64,000 nucleotides of DNA from Ligula intestinalis. Its lineage: Eukaryota; Platyhelminthes; Cestoda; Diphyllobothriidea; Diphyllobothriidae. A model generated the notes under the pieces. The model had not been told where the DNA came from. It searched no databases and saw only the letters and a program-made list of their open reading frames with translations. The stretch is from contig JAYGXS010000004.1 of assembly GCA_036362985.1 (NCBI GenBank), positions 21,335,976 to 21,399,975 of the forward strand, read 5' to 3'. Both the position numbers and the translations under genes were made by a program. The stretch's first letter is position 1. Each line of letters opens with the position of its first letter. Positions 37,741 through 50,463 of the stretch are shown here, piece after piece.

Positions 37741-38090
37741 GCTACCCTGATGGCAATATCCTAGGTGCAAAGGTTCTACTGGTTCTAGGTCAGACTAGTA
37801 TAACATTTGCACCTTGGATATTGTTATATGGAGCCGGCAAATTTCCGAAATGTCCCTTGCCCTTTTTGGAACGCCTCTATTAGTCCTGTCTATCCGAACT
37901 TTAAGATGAAATTTATTTAATATTTGCTTACGTATACACAGAAGTGAAGTTCATTTTCAGACAAACGCTTAAGCTTTCGTCTGAAACTTCATGTCTGTCT
38001 TGCAGTCCCACACATTTTGCAGCTTACACAGATAACAATGTCCAAGGAGCAGTAGAACCTTTGCACCTAGGACATTGCCATCGGGTTACT
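37741..38090. mobile_element. 350-bp element with 41-bp terminal inverted repeats
   Basis: GATGGCAATATCCTAGGTGC and AAAGGTTCTACTG at 37749-37781 are inverted at 38050-38082 with one difference; the flanking TACCC/GGGTTA bases extend the match to about 41 bp. A third, weaker copy of the motif lies at about 37801-37827. No transposase. The pattern fits a MITE. Confidence 0.65.
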
Positions 38091-41000
38091 AAGTGGCTAA
38101 GTTTGAACTACGGTTGTGTCCGTATAAAATACATCAGAATAGCATTATGATATTGCAGAGGTTTAAATTTGAACAATTAATAAAAAAGAGGGGTAAAAGG
38201 TGAAAATTATTACGTAAAAGTCCAAAATGACAAACACGAAAAATGACGTCAACGAACATACAGGACATAAAAAGTGTCAAACAGCCCAGCCTACTCGCGG
38301 CCGCGCATTTTATATGGTTTTTATTGGTCGCTAAAATTGGTTTTTGATTAGTTTATTTTCCCTGAGTGGGATATGCGAATATCTAGAGTGGTGACAATGG
38401 GTTCTTCGAGTACTTCTGCTATCAATTATGACCATGGCGACAAGTAAACCAGTGTCCGAAATTATCCGAAGATAAATTTGCAGGATAAATAGGAGTTGAG
38501 CTCACTTAACTTAGGGAAGTGGGGAAGTAATCAAAGGATTACACTTATCCTCATAGAATGGCGCCTTTATCCCATTCCACAAAATATGTCTTTATCACTT
38601 TCTGCTTCGTCCACTGTTCCGAAGTGATTTCAAAACCGACTTTAAAGTTTTCGAAAGTTGCATACGGATCCGTCCATAAGCTCATTGGCAGTATCAATAA
38701 TTAGGCTTTCTCGAAGTATGAATAGAGAATGCATAGCACTTAGTCGTGTTAAGCCTCCCAGATCTATTGCTCAATTCTTCCGTATCAGTTCGCCGCTAAG
38801 TTTCGTATTATACTTCCGTCCTTACCCGTAGCATTTATGTTGTTATAGAAGACTTAGACGTAGCAGTAATATTTGGTTTAGTTAATAAACTGACCGAAAA
38901 CCAGGTCATCAGCATGCCAGGCATTATTTTACGATCGCAAGTCATCAGTGTGAATGGACAAGGGGCGAGAGATAAGGTACAAACTTGAAGAACTTTGCAG
39001 TTCATGTGAAGGACCTGTGGGCTCTTGGCCCTACTTACGTGTTGTTTAAATTTATCAATAACCAAGTTTGTTAAAACTAANNNNNNNNNNGTATTTGCTA
39101 AGACGTTTTGTATATTTGTAGTGATAAAGCCTCTACAGACCGTAGACTTTCGCTTGCCCCATTGGATGAATTGATTGTGGAAGTAAAATAGTATCCAAGA
39201 GATCCAGTCTACGGGATGCTTTACGATGGGTGCTAAATGGGCCCGCATACGTCACTAGTTTACATCACTTACCTTCTTAATATTCTGAGACGTGTGTGCA
39301 CGGATCTACCGTCGGACACATGATCGTTGCAGGGTGGTACGAACAATGCGGCAGCGATAATGGCAATGAGCACTGATTAGTATTTCCGCTAAGGCTATTT
39401 TGAAACGGCTATCTGAGTAATTAAGTCTATATTCTATCCATATTATGGGGAATAGGATATTTTTTTATTTAACTATTGATGGGCTCCCTATGCCTAAAAA
39501 AATAAGTCTGAAATGTGGTCAATGATAGGTTGAATTAAGGTTAAGTGTTTTATGATGAAGTTTCGGGTTTTCTCGTAAGGCCGTGTAGTGGAAAAATGAA
39601 TTTCTCCATTAGTTTTATTTATCCAAATGCCATATTACTTTTCTTGGTTTTTATTCTTGCTTTTAACCAGCATTTTCAGCTACAACTGTCTTTAGTTTCT
39701 TTCTGCATGCTCATTTCCCCGCACCAAAGTCCCCTGTTTTACTTCATCTCTATGAATTTCTTCTAACACAAGTTCAGTAAAGAATGTGGGCGGGGTATTT
39801 TTGGGGTGGCCTCAGTCGAACGTTTTACGCGATAAAATGCGTAAGCTTCTCAGCCTGGATGGAAATCGCATGATTATACCTATACTCCTGGTTCAGCCTA
39901 CTTTTAAACCGCATAATTTATGGTTTGATGCTATTTACCATTTACTTAATCCAATGAGAAAGCATATAATACCAAAGACTACCATTCAGTACCTTTTCAC
40001 CCCTCGACTGGTTACAGGACCAACCATCAGGGCAGGTGCGGCTAGACAGTAGGGGGCTGATTGTGAACATCTCTCCGTAGAAGAGATATTGGATCAAGAA
40101 CGGAAAAATCCTCTTCGAATAAACACTCTCTGAACATTTTCAATCTTAAGGAGTGAAGAGCAGGAATGATTCTAGGATAGAAACAATAAACTTTTTAACT
40201 TACTTTCTGAAAAGAGGAAATATTTTTTTATTAAACCAGATATCTGCGCAATCTTTGCAGAAATTTGGTCTGCATTAGGCGATACTTCTAGCTCGTTCGT
40301 GTAACATAGACCCAAGTCGCAGAGATTATTTAATTTGGCATAAGTTGCATGATGTAGGCTATCAGAGATGTGGCTAGCTTACAACAATTTTGTATGTTAA
40401 GCGAGCAATTAACGCTGGTGTAAATGCTCGTCACGGGGTTAACCTTCAACGAAACATTTCCGCACATATGTGTTTGAATCGACTGACACCCGCTTATGTT
40501 GATTTTCTAAGCTTCACGTGGTAATATCTACGCTGCGTCTGGACAGTCAGTAAGTCTATATTACCCTTTCACAAGCCATTTGTAATGTTCCGCGTTATTT
40601 TTGTATCGCTTGTACCTCTTTTAGCTATGGCGGAATTCTTCTCATACTCTCCGACCGTGCCCATTTTCCGTTTTGGTCATTTTTGGTATATTGACCCAGC
40701 ATAAGACTTTCTCATTATCCGTAACCTATTTACGTTTATCGTTTCGCCCATTGATAATTCCTTTTTAATAATTGTTCCACTGTATCAGGATAAATATTAA
40801 TTGATTACGTATATCGCCTTAACCATGTCACATCAGGACTGGAGACCTGTTGAGTCAGTTCAAATTGACCTCAATCGCTTGTTAGACGAGGCTATGACCT
40901 CTTCTTCTTCCTTTCTTAATAGGGCTGTTCCGCCAGAATTGTAATCTTGTGTCCCGCTATCCTATTCCATAATGTAGCTGAGCCCTGCCATTCAACTCTT

Positions 41001-44000
41001 GATTATCCAGACGTTGCCGTGACTCGAAACTACAATGTCGTGTTCAGTTACTCGTTTCACATCCGTCTGGACGTTACAGGCTGTCTTATTAAATTTATTT
41101 ATAGGTTGCCAGTTTACAGGCGAATTCAAGAGACATTGACAGTAGAAGATTGAGTTGACAGTGAAAAAAAACCCTGGTCATTCACCATAGCGTATTTTAG
41201 GAGAAAAGATTACATTTCCTTGAATTATCGTGACGGATGCATAGCATGGTCAGTCGACTTTCGGTGATATGGCGATGGTATTACCCATCAGATAAGCTAT
41301 TATTGGCAAGGGGTTACTCATTGTCGACCGAAGAATCAGCTGATGGAGGCAGCAGATTAAACCTTAGTGTCCTTAGCATGGAGCCTGGCACCTCAAATCA
41401 TTTTCTCGTTAGTGCGAGATTTACCTTACTTTATCTATTTCAGCCCCGACAAAGGAAAACCCCAATCTAAAAATTTGGCACAAAAAACGCCGTGTTGACG
41501 GCTACAACACACGCATGATTTGTCCGGTCTAATTACCTACTGTCAATGCAAAATTTTGTTGTCTATTAGGGCTACTGTGTGCCTGCGAAGGTGAGATATT
41601 CCAAAAAAACTATCAAAATGCCGGGAATAAGAGGAAGGGTAGCACCCGAAAGCACTATTGTGCCAGACGCTTGGAAAGACTTCAAACGCAGGAATTAATT
41701 TTTCACTGTGACTTATTTAGGACAATAATTAAGTTTTGCGGTAAGTATATAATCTCATATTAGGGAGTAAGGAACAAGGGATCCTATATACCATATCACT
41801 CTAGATAAGATAGAAATGACATATGATGCCTAGTAAACATTTCGAGGTTATAAGTTACAACGTAAATATTTTGATTGTAACTAGTTCCGCAATGTGCATA
41901 TGTTTACAAATGCACATTTTTATATTCAGACATGCTGACTTCAAAATGATAGGTCTGGTCTTTGGTACTCAAATTGGTCGATTAGATATGCCAGTAAAAA
42001 CATCTGTGTGAATAAACCTGCATAGGTGATAAATGCAGGTCTACTAATTGGATTTAACATCAACCTTTGACATTTTGAGGTAAAATATGCCCATGTATCA
42101 ATTTGAGAGCTTGTGGGTAGAAGCCAAGTGTAGGTTTTGACTGTATCATGCTATATGAGGCCGTTATAACATATTACCGTGTAAGCCTTCTGAACAGAAC
42201 TGGATATGATTGACAGAATTAATCAACCACAAGGAGTTAAATAAGAAAGTTATTACTTTATAGGAATACTGTCTATTATTAACTCTACTAGTCTTTGCTC
42301 AAATGGTTTCTGTTTTTCCTATATTGATTGTTTTGGCTTATTTCCCGTAGATTTGTTTTAATGGCTAAACATTCCTTATAGTGGTAAAGCTGGTTGTTTA
42401 ATAGAAGATTTGGGGTGTGTGCTGACAACGTGTTTTGTAAGTATCGTAAAAGAATATTATTTTGGTTATGCATGTATAGGTTTCTGTTCCTGCTGTATAG
42501 TATAATAAAAAATACTGTAGTAGCTTGCTGGCATACTCCTGGTATGTCCATATCCTGGAACAATGCCGCCATTTTTCTGCCATACTATCGCCGTTTAGTA
42601 TACACTAAACGCGCGCGTTGTAGGTTAGCGTTGCACTGAAACTTTTTTTGCAGTTTTCACCATCCAGGTAGAGGTGAAATATCGACTATTCGGATAGAAA
42701 ACAGAGTATCATTCTTCCAACAACTTGAATAAGTTTTATTACAGTCTGTTGATGAAGTATGTATGTATTTATAAAAGCCTGCACTCGGCCTGATCGGACT
42801 TCCTTTCTTAATCTGCCGTACGATAGGCCTCCTAAAAATCTTTTTGACTTGGTTCAAAAAAGGGGAATAGTTGAACATAGCTACAAATACCAAAAGCAAA
42901 TCCGTGTTCGATAACGATGAGTGTAAAAATCAACCGTTTAAGATGCTAGAACCACAAAAAACTAATAATACTAATTAATTAAAAACCATAGTTTATAAGA
43001 CTGCGTCTATTTATCTCCAGTTCCGGTACGAAAAGAACTTTAAAATCGTTTACCGACTCAAGGCGCGCTGTGGATGCATGGGACAATCTCCCCCCCCCGA
43101 CGTTGTTGCTGCCGACACAATTGCCGCATTCAAGAAGAAATACGATGCCCTATTTGAAACATGATCTCTACCGTTCAGGGGAGTGCCCTTGCTTTGGCGG
43201 GGGGATTGGTCTAACCTGAAAACTCCCACATGTCCGGTGACTGCAAAGAAGGGGTGCCCACGGATCCGTTCCCTACCCTCTACTGATGAAACATGAAAAA
43301 GCATTTGGCTTAGCTCCCTGCGCCCATATTTTGCCCACATAGACGCTTCCACCGACAGCGTCCACTTCCATTCACACAAATGTTGAAAATCCTAGACCAA
43401 TCACTGTCTTGATACAGACCGGCAGCTCCTGCCAGCACTCCGTCATGAATATTTCAGTCAATCAAAGTATGGGCACTTTCGTGGCGTGCAAATACCGAGA
43501 ATGTGTTGGCATAATGCTGGAATATGCTGATAGTTTACCTAGCTTAATGCGGTTCAACTTTAAATACTTCTAGGACATCATACATTAAAAACTGCGGTTA
43601 TTCATGTGTGAAGGTCGACGTATACTAGTAAGAAGTTTCGATAATTAATTATGCTAAACGATACTACTAGTACATAGTTGTGAAACAATTCAGTTCAGGA
43701 ACAGTTCTGATTGACTGAGCCAGCTGCCACCGTTCTATTACATGAACCACGTCAATGTCTGTCGGTTACCCGTCGCATTAAGTACAAATACATTCATAAG
43801 GTATCAGGGATGCCATTAGACAGTCAGCCCATCAAGGGCAGATGAATCAGTGTTCGAGACATGGACAATTAAGCCAAACATATGCTGTCAACCAGTTGTC
43901 CTAAATTGCGGTTACTTGAACATAGCTTTACGCATGACTTATATGTGTACTCTCGGACGTGCTTTCTGTGCTCCAGCTGCAATTTTCGATCCACGAGTAA

Positions 44001-46520
44001 AGCTGGTCTTCCTATCACACATGTTTCGATCACTGATTGCCCATTCAGAGTCAGACTGGGGTCTGCATATTTGTCCCGAACGTTTAGAATCGTTCCCGAC
44101 GTGTTTTAAGGCCTTGCTTCGCTGTTTCGAACTCTGCATTTTAATTTATAATATTCTATGCAACCTCACGGGTCTTTGAGTCATTCCATGCACACCCGAT
44201 TAACGCACTGAAATAATATATTCAGTAGCTGTCACGATTTTTTAGGTAGTAATGAAAGCTTGCAAGGACGAACTCGAAAATTAACTCATAGCCTTGGTTT
44301 GTGGTTCCCCCAACGTTTGGTAAAGTTATTTAGTGATCCGTTAAAATTCAAACTTTGCGTTTAAATAAATTCAAGGGATGATTGAACAAAGTTTTTGAAT
44401 TGCAAGAATTAAGCAGTATTATTTCATCACCACGTTTATCAGGATGGGAGAGAATAAAAAGAGTTCCTTGGACGCGTGTAGCGCGTGAAAGGTTATCCCA
44501 TTGTCTAGTTTGAGGGCTCGTCTCGTGTGAGAGCCTAATCAGGCAACAAAACCACAATTTGGACGTCAATATTTGCTGTCACTGCTCGCAGAAAGGAGAG
44601 TATGGGCACAAAGTACGTGCACATACTGATAGCTAATAGATGCGTGAGAATCAGACAAACGTTTCATAAACGCGCATATCGGCTTCGTGTCAATTCAAAT
44701 CGGCAACTACTTCGTTGTAATGACTTGAAATTCCTCATGGCTTTGCTTTTTGGACTTTTATTTATGGCGCCAAAGCTATGATGCTGAGAATGCCCGCCTT
44801 CGATTACCCGGATCTTACAGAGGAATTAGTTATGACCCGCCTTGGTACTTCTAATCAGCACGAACTGGCTCCCCAAGAGCCCGTGAGAGAAACAGTGAGA
44901 AGGCCAGTCTACCAGACAGAGTCTACTCAGACAAGAGCACGGTACACAGCGTCGATGCAAGTCAGCGCAAGTCAAGTCAGATACAGGGTTCATGTACTTC
45001 AAAGGGAACGCGAGAGACATTGTCCGACAATGGGCCAATCAGGATTGAGCAGACAAGACTGGCTCACGGCAAGCGGCTCTCGCGACGCCGTTGAGTGCGT
45101 TGACTCATCATGGGACGCGCGGCGTCCCAACAGAATTCATTTAAATTTTTGCTGTCTTCGACTGTACCGAGCATACATTTACTTCATAATTACGGTACTT
45201 TTGTCCTATACCATCTACTTCTGTAGCCAATTATGTTTTAGCAGTGTTGGTCGCATCCTGATTTTGACACTCGCATACAAGCCATATGAATGCCCCTTAA
45301 ATTGCGCTTTTCTTGACCCCCATATTCTGTGGCAATAATCCCTTCTTCGCGTAATATCTTTTTAAACTCTCAGTCTGAATCTTTCCGAAGTTGGTCTCAT
45401 CGTGCATCTTCGTTTAGAATCGACAGACTCCTACTCGCCTGTTAAACGATTTCGATAGATTGCTTAGCCATTTTTCGCCTAAATGACGTTTGTGCGGGCT
45501 TGCAATGATAGCAACCTAATGTGTTTGCTTCGCTCATAGTGGCCCACGTCATCAATGTTTCATGACGCTTTACATTAATCATTGTTGATCGTTGTAAAGT
45601 TGTTCTATAGTATACCATAGTTACTTAAGATCTCACTGGTTTCATGTAACTGTTGGTTGTTAGTGATATCCAAGGGCCACTTCAGTATGCCTATTTTCAC
45701 ATTGACAGTAATTGACAGGCAACTTAATTAGAGGTGTGACTGATAATTACAATTGGCCCTCGAACAAATTTTGCTGCAGTAAGCTGCGACCAGTCTCATA
45801 CGTACATAACCGCAGACTGCTTAATCCAATGAGATGTCGTCACGGTAGCGTTCACTTCATAAATATATTCGGAGGGCGGAGGGTTAACTACGGAGCCCAG
45901 CCTAGATCTCGTCTTGAGTCCAGGCGAACTAGGGCATTTACGGCTGTCCGCGGAAGCATTCCCACCTAATACTCACGTTTCCTCCTTTTTTGTCAGTTAA
46001 TCGTTTTTAAGTTAGATACCGCACCCTAGGTGAAAAAAATATGAAAAGAACTATGTTGAATATGCTTATTTAGACTGAACTAATTTATGGAAACACTTTG
46101 GGGGACTCTGGCAGCTGACTAGCCTCCTGTGAATTGCAGACCTGTCGGCTACACTGCAGTGAGTTTGGCCTTTCATTCTTACGTTTCTCTATTTTTGTCC
46201 ACCAGAGGTGAACAGTTAGTGATAGAATGCACAGTCCATTGCGTAAGCTACGACGGTTTCTGAAAGTTAATAAACTAATAATCAATCGGTTTTCCAACTG
46301 ACATGGTGCTTAAGGCCATCATAGGCTTATCTTCACCTTGGCCGTAAGCAAGACCAATCTTAGCGTTGGCGGCAAGTTTACGCTCATCTCTATTCCCAAA
46401 ATATAGTCACATTAGAACTTTACTATGAGGGCTTATAGAAAACTGAGAACGCAGGCGACAGAACCAGAAATACTAAGTTTTCTTTTTACAAATTATCATC
46501 CATTCCACTCTGAACACACA
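38091..46520. other. Gene-poor region
   Basis: I saw no exon chain, RNA gene or clear retroelement domain here. The longer frames at 38835-39248 (spans the gap), 43050-43379, 43850-44179 and 44778-45338 have no recognisable domain or splice context. Confidence 0.5.
39081..39090. other. Assembly gap (10 N)
   Basis: Ten unspecified bases. The true gap size is unknown, and any frame drawn across it is not meaningful. Confidence 0.99.
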
Positions 46521-46539
46521 TCGTTTTTTTTGCTTTTAG
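46521..46539 (+). promoter_or_regulatory. 3' splice acceptor just before POLR2H start
   Basis: A T-rich tract ending GCTTTTAG stops 7 nt before the POLR2H ATG. It may be the acceptor of a 5'-UTR intron or a spliced-leader addition site. Trans-splicing is known in flatworms; the choice here is inference. Confidence 0.65.
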
Positions 46540-46546
46540 GTTACAC

Positions 46547-47014
46547 ATGGCTGCCCTTCTCGAGGACATTTTTGATGTCAAAGACATTGATAAAGATGGA
46601 AAAAAGTTTGACAAGGTCTCCCGCCTGTTTTGCGAGAGCGAATCCTTCAAGATGGGTCTCATTCTTGACATAAACTCCCAGATTTATCCACTGACCAAAG
46701 GAGACAAGTTCCGTCTTGTTCTCACTAAGAGCCTTCTTAACGATGCCGTGGGAGACGACGATGACGATGATGAGGATGCAGCTGAAGAAACAGATGGCCG
46801 TTTAACAAACAGCAAGATGGCCGAATTCGACTACGTATGCTACGGTAAAATCTATCGGATTGAAAGCCACGACAGTTCGGTTGACTCGAGCCGCTTGGCC
46901 TGCTACGTGTCCTTTGGCGGCCTGCTCATGCAACTGACTGGCGATGCAAGTAATCTCCAGGGATTTCGTGTGGGCAAGCGTATCTATCTGATGATGAAGA
47001 AGCTGGCCTTCTGA
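46547..47014 (+). CDS. POLR2H: RNA polymerases I/II/III subunit RPABC3 (RPB8)
   Basis: This subunit is common to the three nuclear RNA polymerases. It has an OB-like fold on the outer face of the core enzyme and is needed for assembly of all three. The 155-aa protein compares with about 150 in animals. It begins with [20 protein letters not shown] and [12 protein letters not shown] and ends YLMMKKLAF, all near-identical to animal RPB8. Between them lie [28 protein letters not shown] and YVSFGGLLM. An insertion of acidic residues (DDDDDDED, about residues 70-77) occupies the variable loop. The whole coding region is one exon. A splice acceptor lies 7 nt before the ATG, so an upstream 5'-UTR exon or trans-splicing is likely. 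The frame is intact. Confidence 0.97.
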   Translation: MAALLEDIFDVKDIDKDGKKFDKVSRLFCESESFKMGLILDINSQIYPLTKGDKFRLVLTKSLLNDAVGDDDDDDEDAAEETDGRLTNSKMAEFDYVCYGKIYRIESHDSSVDSSRLACYVSFGGLLMQLTGDASNLQGFRVGKRIYLMMKKLAF

Positions 47015-47404
47015 GCCTTAGAGTTTCTTAATTGTTTGTGTACATTGCTTTGTAAATGAAAACATTTCCTCCACCCATCGCTCTGATTTGGCCATAATAT
47101 CGATAGATCTCTGTTTGAAATGCAGCGTAAATTCAACAGAATCTAGATGCAGACCTTTTCACTCCATGAAACCTCTGACCATGGTCTGGAGCTCACAACA
47201 AACTGCACTAACTTGTCTGGGTTTCTGGAGCCTACGTCACTGCGACAATTTTGACCTTCAAAGCCATATCCTGGGAAATCGCCATAGATTTGGCAATTTT
47301 TTATTATCTGTCGGATCTGGTGTTCGATTGAACAGCATAAGTTCTACATTCGACCATAAATAGTTGCGTCAATTCGACCAGAGGTTTGGGAGGATGACGC
47401 CACC

Positions 47405-47410
47405 AATAAA
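47405..47410 (+). terminator. Candidate poly(A) signal of POLR2H
   Basis: AATAAA lies 391 nt downstream of the POLR2H stop codon and is the first exact hexamer I saw on that strand. Confidence 0.35.
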
Positions 47411-49182
47411 CTCACTGTCGTGTCGACGGGGTCCGTGATTGAATCAGCTGATTCGGTTACTTTTCTACTGCACTACCTTTCGGTGTTCCCAATCGACGGG
47501 GATGCTCAACCCTTAGAGCGCGGCTCGTGTATGCACTCTGAACTATTCCCGAATTGCCGTATTCCTCAGTCATTTGTCGGTCATTAATGTGCGAGTTGAG
47601 TTTCGCAGCCACGGGACATAACAGGTAGCAATGTATTGCAATGCATGACGGCGAAACGCGCTGCAAACAAGTCGTTTTATGGGCATTTCTCGTGGTGTAG
47701 TTCGGCTGAAGTTACAATATACGATGACTTAACCGACCGAGGCAGCTTACGTCGACCCAATTGTGCATTTTCTGTTCGATTTGAAATTTTCGCTTAAAGA
47801 AAATTATGTTTGCAAAATAAAGTGCATCCATACTAGGGTCTCTTGCAGCGGTCATCATATTCAGTGATGCAGTTGCGTAAGTGTGTGCACCAGACGTTCC
47901 AGACATTAGGAGACCTCCAGCCCTATTTTGGCTATTGCCATAGGATTCCATGGAATCAGGCTGGTCCTTGAGAAAGTCGATGTCATGAGGTTTCGGACGT
48001 TGGCTTTCTCAGGAAATGTGCACAGGCGTTTGTCGTCTATAATCTTAAACACTACACCTTGCGAAGTCAAGTGAATGGTGGTTGTGTGCAAGCCATCTAG
48101 ACCACCTGAAATGGGTTATCCCTTAAGAAATAAAGGGATCCGAAGCCGGCGTCTCCGAATCGATTACATTGGAGATAGCTCATAAATATGGCGAAGGTAC
48201 TCAGGGGAGCAGTTGCGTGACGTATTGCTGTTGCACAACATTTCTGCCGCACGGTTCAGGCAGTGAGGTATGCTCAATCGTCCATGTAGGAGATAAATTC
48301 AAATGATTGCCAGAGTAGTAACCGCCAGTGCGTCATCGTCTGGACAACTGCCGTTGCTCTTATGGGATATTCTGTATACCGTACGGCTCTGCTCCCTCGT
48401 AGTTAGCCATATTTGAGTCCATTTATTAATGAATCACTCGGCTTCATGAAGGTAGGTGCGTTTTCGTCTGATTGTGGAAAAGATGGACGACCAATGCGTT
48501 CTAATCCTTTGTATTGTCCGCAAGCACACCGTCATGAATAGAACCAGAAATGATACTGAACACTCAATCACTTTTAACGTTGAAACGGAGGAGGTAAAAG
48601 AATGCCTCGAGTTTTTTCACAATTGGGTCAACTCAAATTAAGCAAATCTGCAAAACCTCCTAATAATTAAGTCAGCCTAGTAGTCATTCTGGTGGATTCT
48701 AGATGATTGCTTAGGAAATCCTGCTTGTGCAGTCAGCTTGCTGTTCCGTATTGGTGGATTCCATAGGGCGGTAAATTTGGGCAGGTAATATCTGTTAGGG
48801 CGACCTGACGAACAACCTAACAGGCAGATAGCATGCAGGCGTGAGACGCGCTCACGGCAGGCTATCGATCGGCATACAGGCGGCGAAGAATACTGACAGG
48901 CAATCAATCAGTAACTCAAAATTCAGACAACAGTCCGCCGTTGAGTTAACAGCCAATAATACCGGCGACTATTTCAGAAGAGAATCTAACTGGCTCAATG
49001 GACACCGTGTTACACTGTTTGTGGTCCTAAATACGTTGTACCTATTACATTAAAAGACTTCTGCCGTTGAACGCTTCTTGTCGTGTCCTTCCATTCGGGA
49101 CTCACGCAATGCGTTATTGGTCGGTGATATCTGTTACACCAATATCGACCCAAGTGTGAATAAATTCATGGCGCGAGGCGGG
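47411..49182. other. Region downstream of POLR2H
   Basis: No gene assigned. The minus strand at 47790-48090 has two overlapping open frames with coding-like composition that could be an exon (listed as a finding). Confidence 0.4.
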
Positions 49183-49297
49183 GCATTTGTAGCTTAGTGG
49201 TTAGAGCGTTGGCCTCCGGTAAAGGCCTTCTCTGATACGCGGGCTCAAATCCCGCCAAACGCCTCGAGTTTTTTCACAATTGGGTTAACTCAAATAT
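48603..49297. repeat. 35-bp direct duplication flanking 620 bp
   Basis: GCCTCGAGTTTTTTCACAAT and TGGGTYAACTCAAAT occur at about 48604-48639 and 49261-49296, differing by one base. The second copy directly follows the tRNA-like SINE head, so it may be SINE body or a duplicated target segment. Confidence 0.6.
49183..49262 (+). repeat. tRNA-like SINE head
   Basis: It has a box A (TAGCTTAGTGGTTAGAGC), a box B (GGCTCAAATCC) and a T-arm GCGGG/CCCGC. The acceptor arms GCATTTG/CAAACGC have one mismatch. It is not a normal tRNA: the anticodon-arm candidate GGCCT/AGGCC has C at position 33, two extra bases precede it, and the variable region is 11 nt. Related box-A segments occur at 571-596 and 15.55 kb. 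Confidence 0.6.
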
Positions 49298-49608
49298 TGG
49301 AATTGGTTCAACAACGGGTTTACTGCATCGGTTCCAACAAATATGCATGCACAATCCCACAAAGTTGAGCCCGGTTTTCGAGAAAAGTGTTCGGAATATT
49401 TACAACACTGTTCGGACAGAAAAAATGAAACCAAGAGGTTGTGCCGGGGCTGACACCTACAAATAATGTTTGGACTCATCCATTTACATGTTGCTAATTT
49501 GAAATCAGATCAAGCCGAAGTCTTGTCATTCTATATATGATGAAATTATTGCGTCCGGGTGTAAGCTCAACATCATTATTTTCATATAGGGCATACCCTA
49601 AAATCCAG

Positions 49609-50463
49609 TTAATATCGTAGTTGAACAGGGCATAGCCTTGTCGTCCTAGAGTCACGCGAAACCTGGAATTGCTTGGGAAGGACAGTCGTGTAGCTGTTCA
49701 CAGCCATATCGATAAGACTTATGCCGCGGTAGTTATTGCCTCCATTTATCTCCCATTTTGTGGAGAGGTACAAGGATGCCAGAGTCCCACTTATCAGGAA
49801 CCACCACGTTTGTTCAACCACTTCGTGGGATCAGGGAGCCAGTGTCGCCACAATACTTGTGGATACTTTGTTGATGTGCAACCTTTGTATGGCATCAGCG
49901 ATTTCTTCAGAAGGCGGGTCGCATGACACTGCATAAGAAAGATACAGGAGACTCCGCTGCAGATGGGAACGAGGGGGTTTTGGGCTCGATATCGCGGTTG
50001 AGAAAGTGCACGTAGTGCCCGCACCAGCACTCGACCTTGGCCGATTTGTCCACAATAAAGTCGCCACTCACTTCACAGTCACTCAGCGCGGAGTGCTTAC
50101 CACTAACAATGCGGACAATTAGAGAGAATTCTAGATTGTCACCATCGTTTGAAACCTGATCCATAGAGGTCGCTATTTCAGCCCAGCATTTCTTCTGGTT
50201 CTCCTTAATCAATTTTCTATCACTTTTCTGAGTTGGCGAAAGGAATCATCACTACGGTCAGACAACAGCCAGGTTCTTCCTCTAACCCAGGTGCTGAGGC
50301 GTCGATTATTAGATCCAAGATTTTTCTTAGCTGCCCCATAAACTAATATTATCAGCCAAGAGCGTTGGCTACTGCCTTCTCCGTCTGCTCGGGACCTAAA
50401 ACAGAACCGGATTTCTCTGCTCGAGGTTTTTGCTAGTGCTGGGTTGCCGAATTTTGGCGACAT
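49609..50463 (-). pseudogene. RTE-like LINE reverse-transcriptase relic
   Basis: In minus-strand order the pieces are WAEIATSMDQVSNDGD, then IVDKSAKVECW, CDPPSEEIADAIQRLHINK, and NNYRGISLIDMAV, spread over three frames. These match the segment before and at the start of the RT palm in RTE-like elements. It is the same family as the relic at 22.2-22.8 kb (shared DNSAKVE-type and PPSEE-type motifs). No endonuclease or catalytic YxDD segment is preserved here. Confidence 0.8.

Noticed and set aside
38835..39248. 137-codon minus-strand frame
   Set aside because: It runs through the 10-N gap, so its continuity is not real, and no domain was recognised.
44778..45338. 186-codon plus-strand frame, the longest outside retroelements
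   Set aside because: The composition is uneven and not protein-like, with no domain and no splice context; it looks like repeat-derived sequence.
49183..49262. Functional tRNA gene
   Set aside because: Box A, box B and T-arm are good, but the anticodon loop lacks U33, two extra bases sit before the anticodon arm and the acceptor stem has a mismatch.
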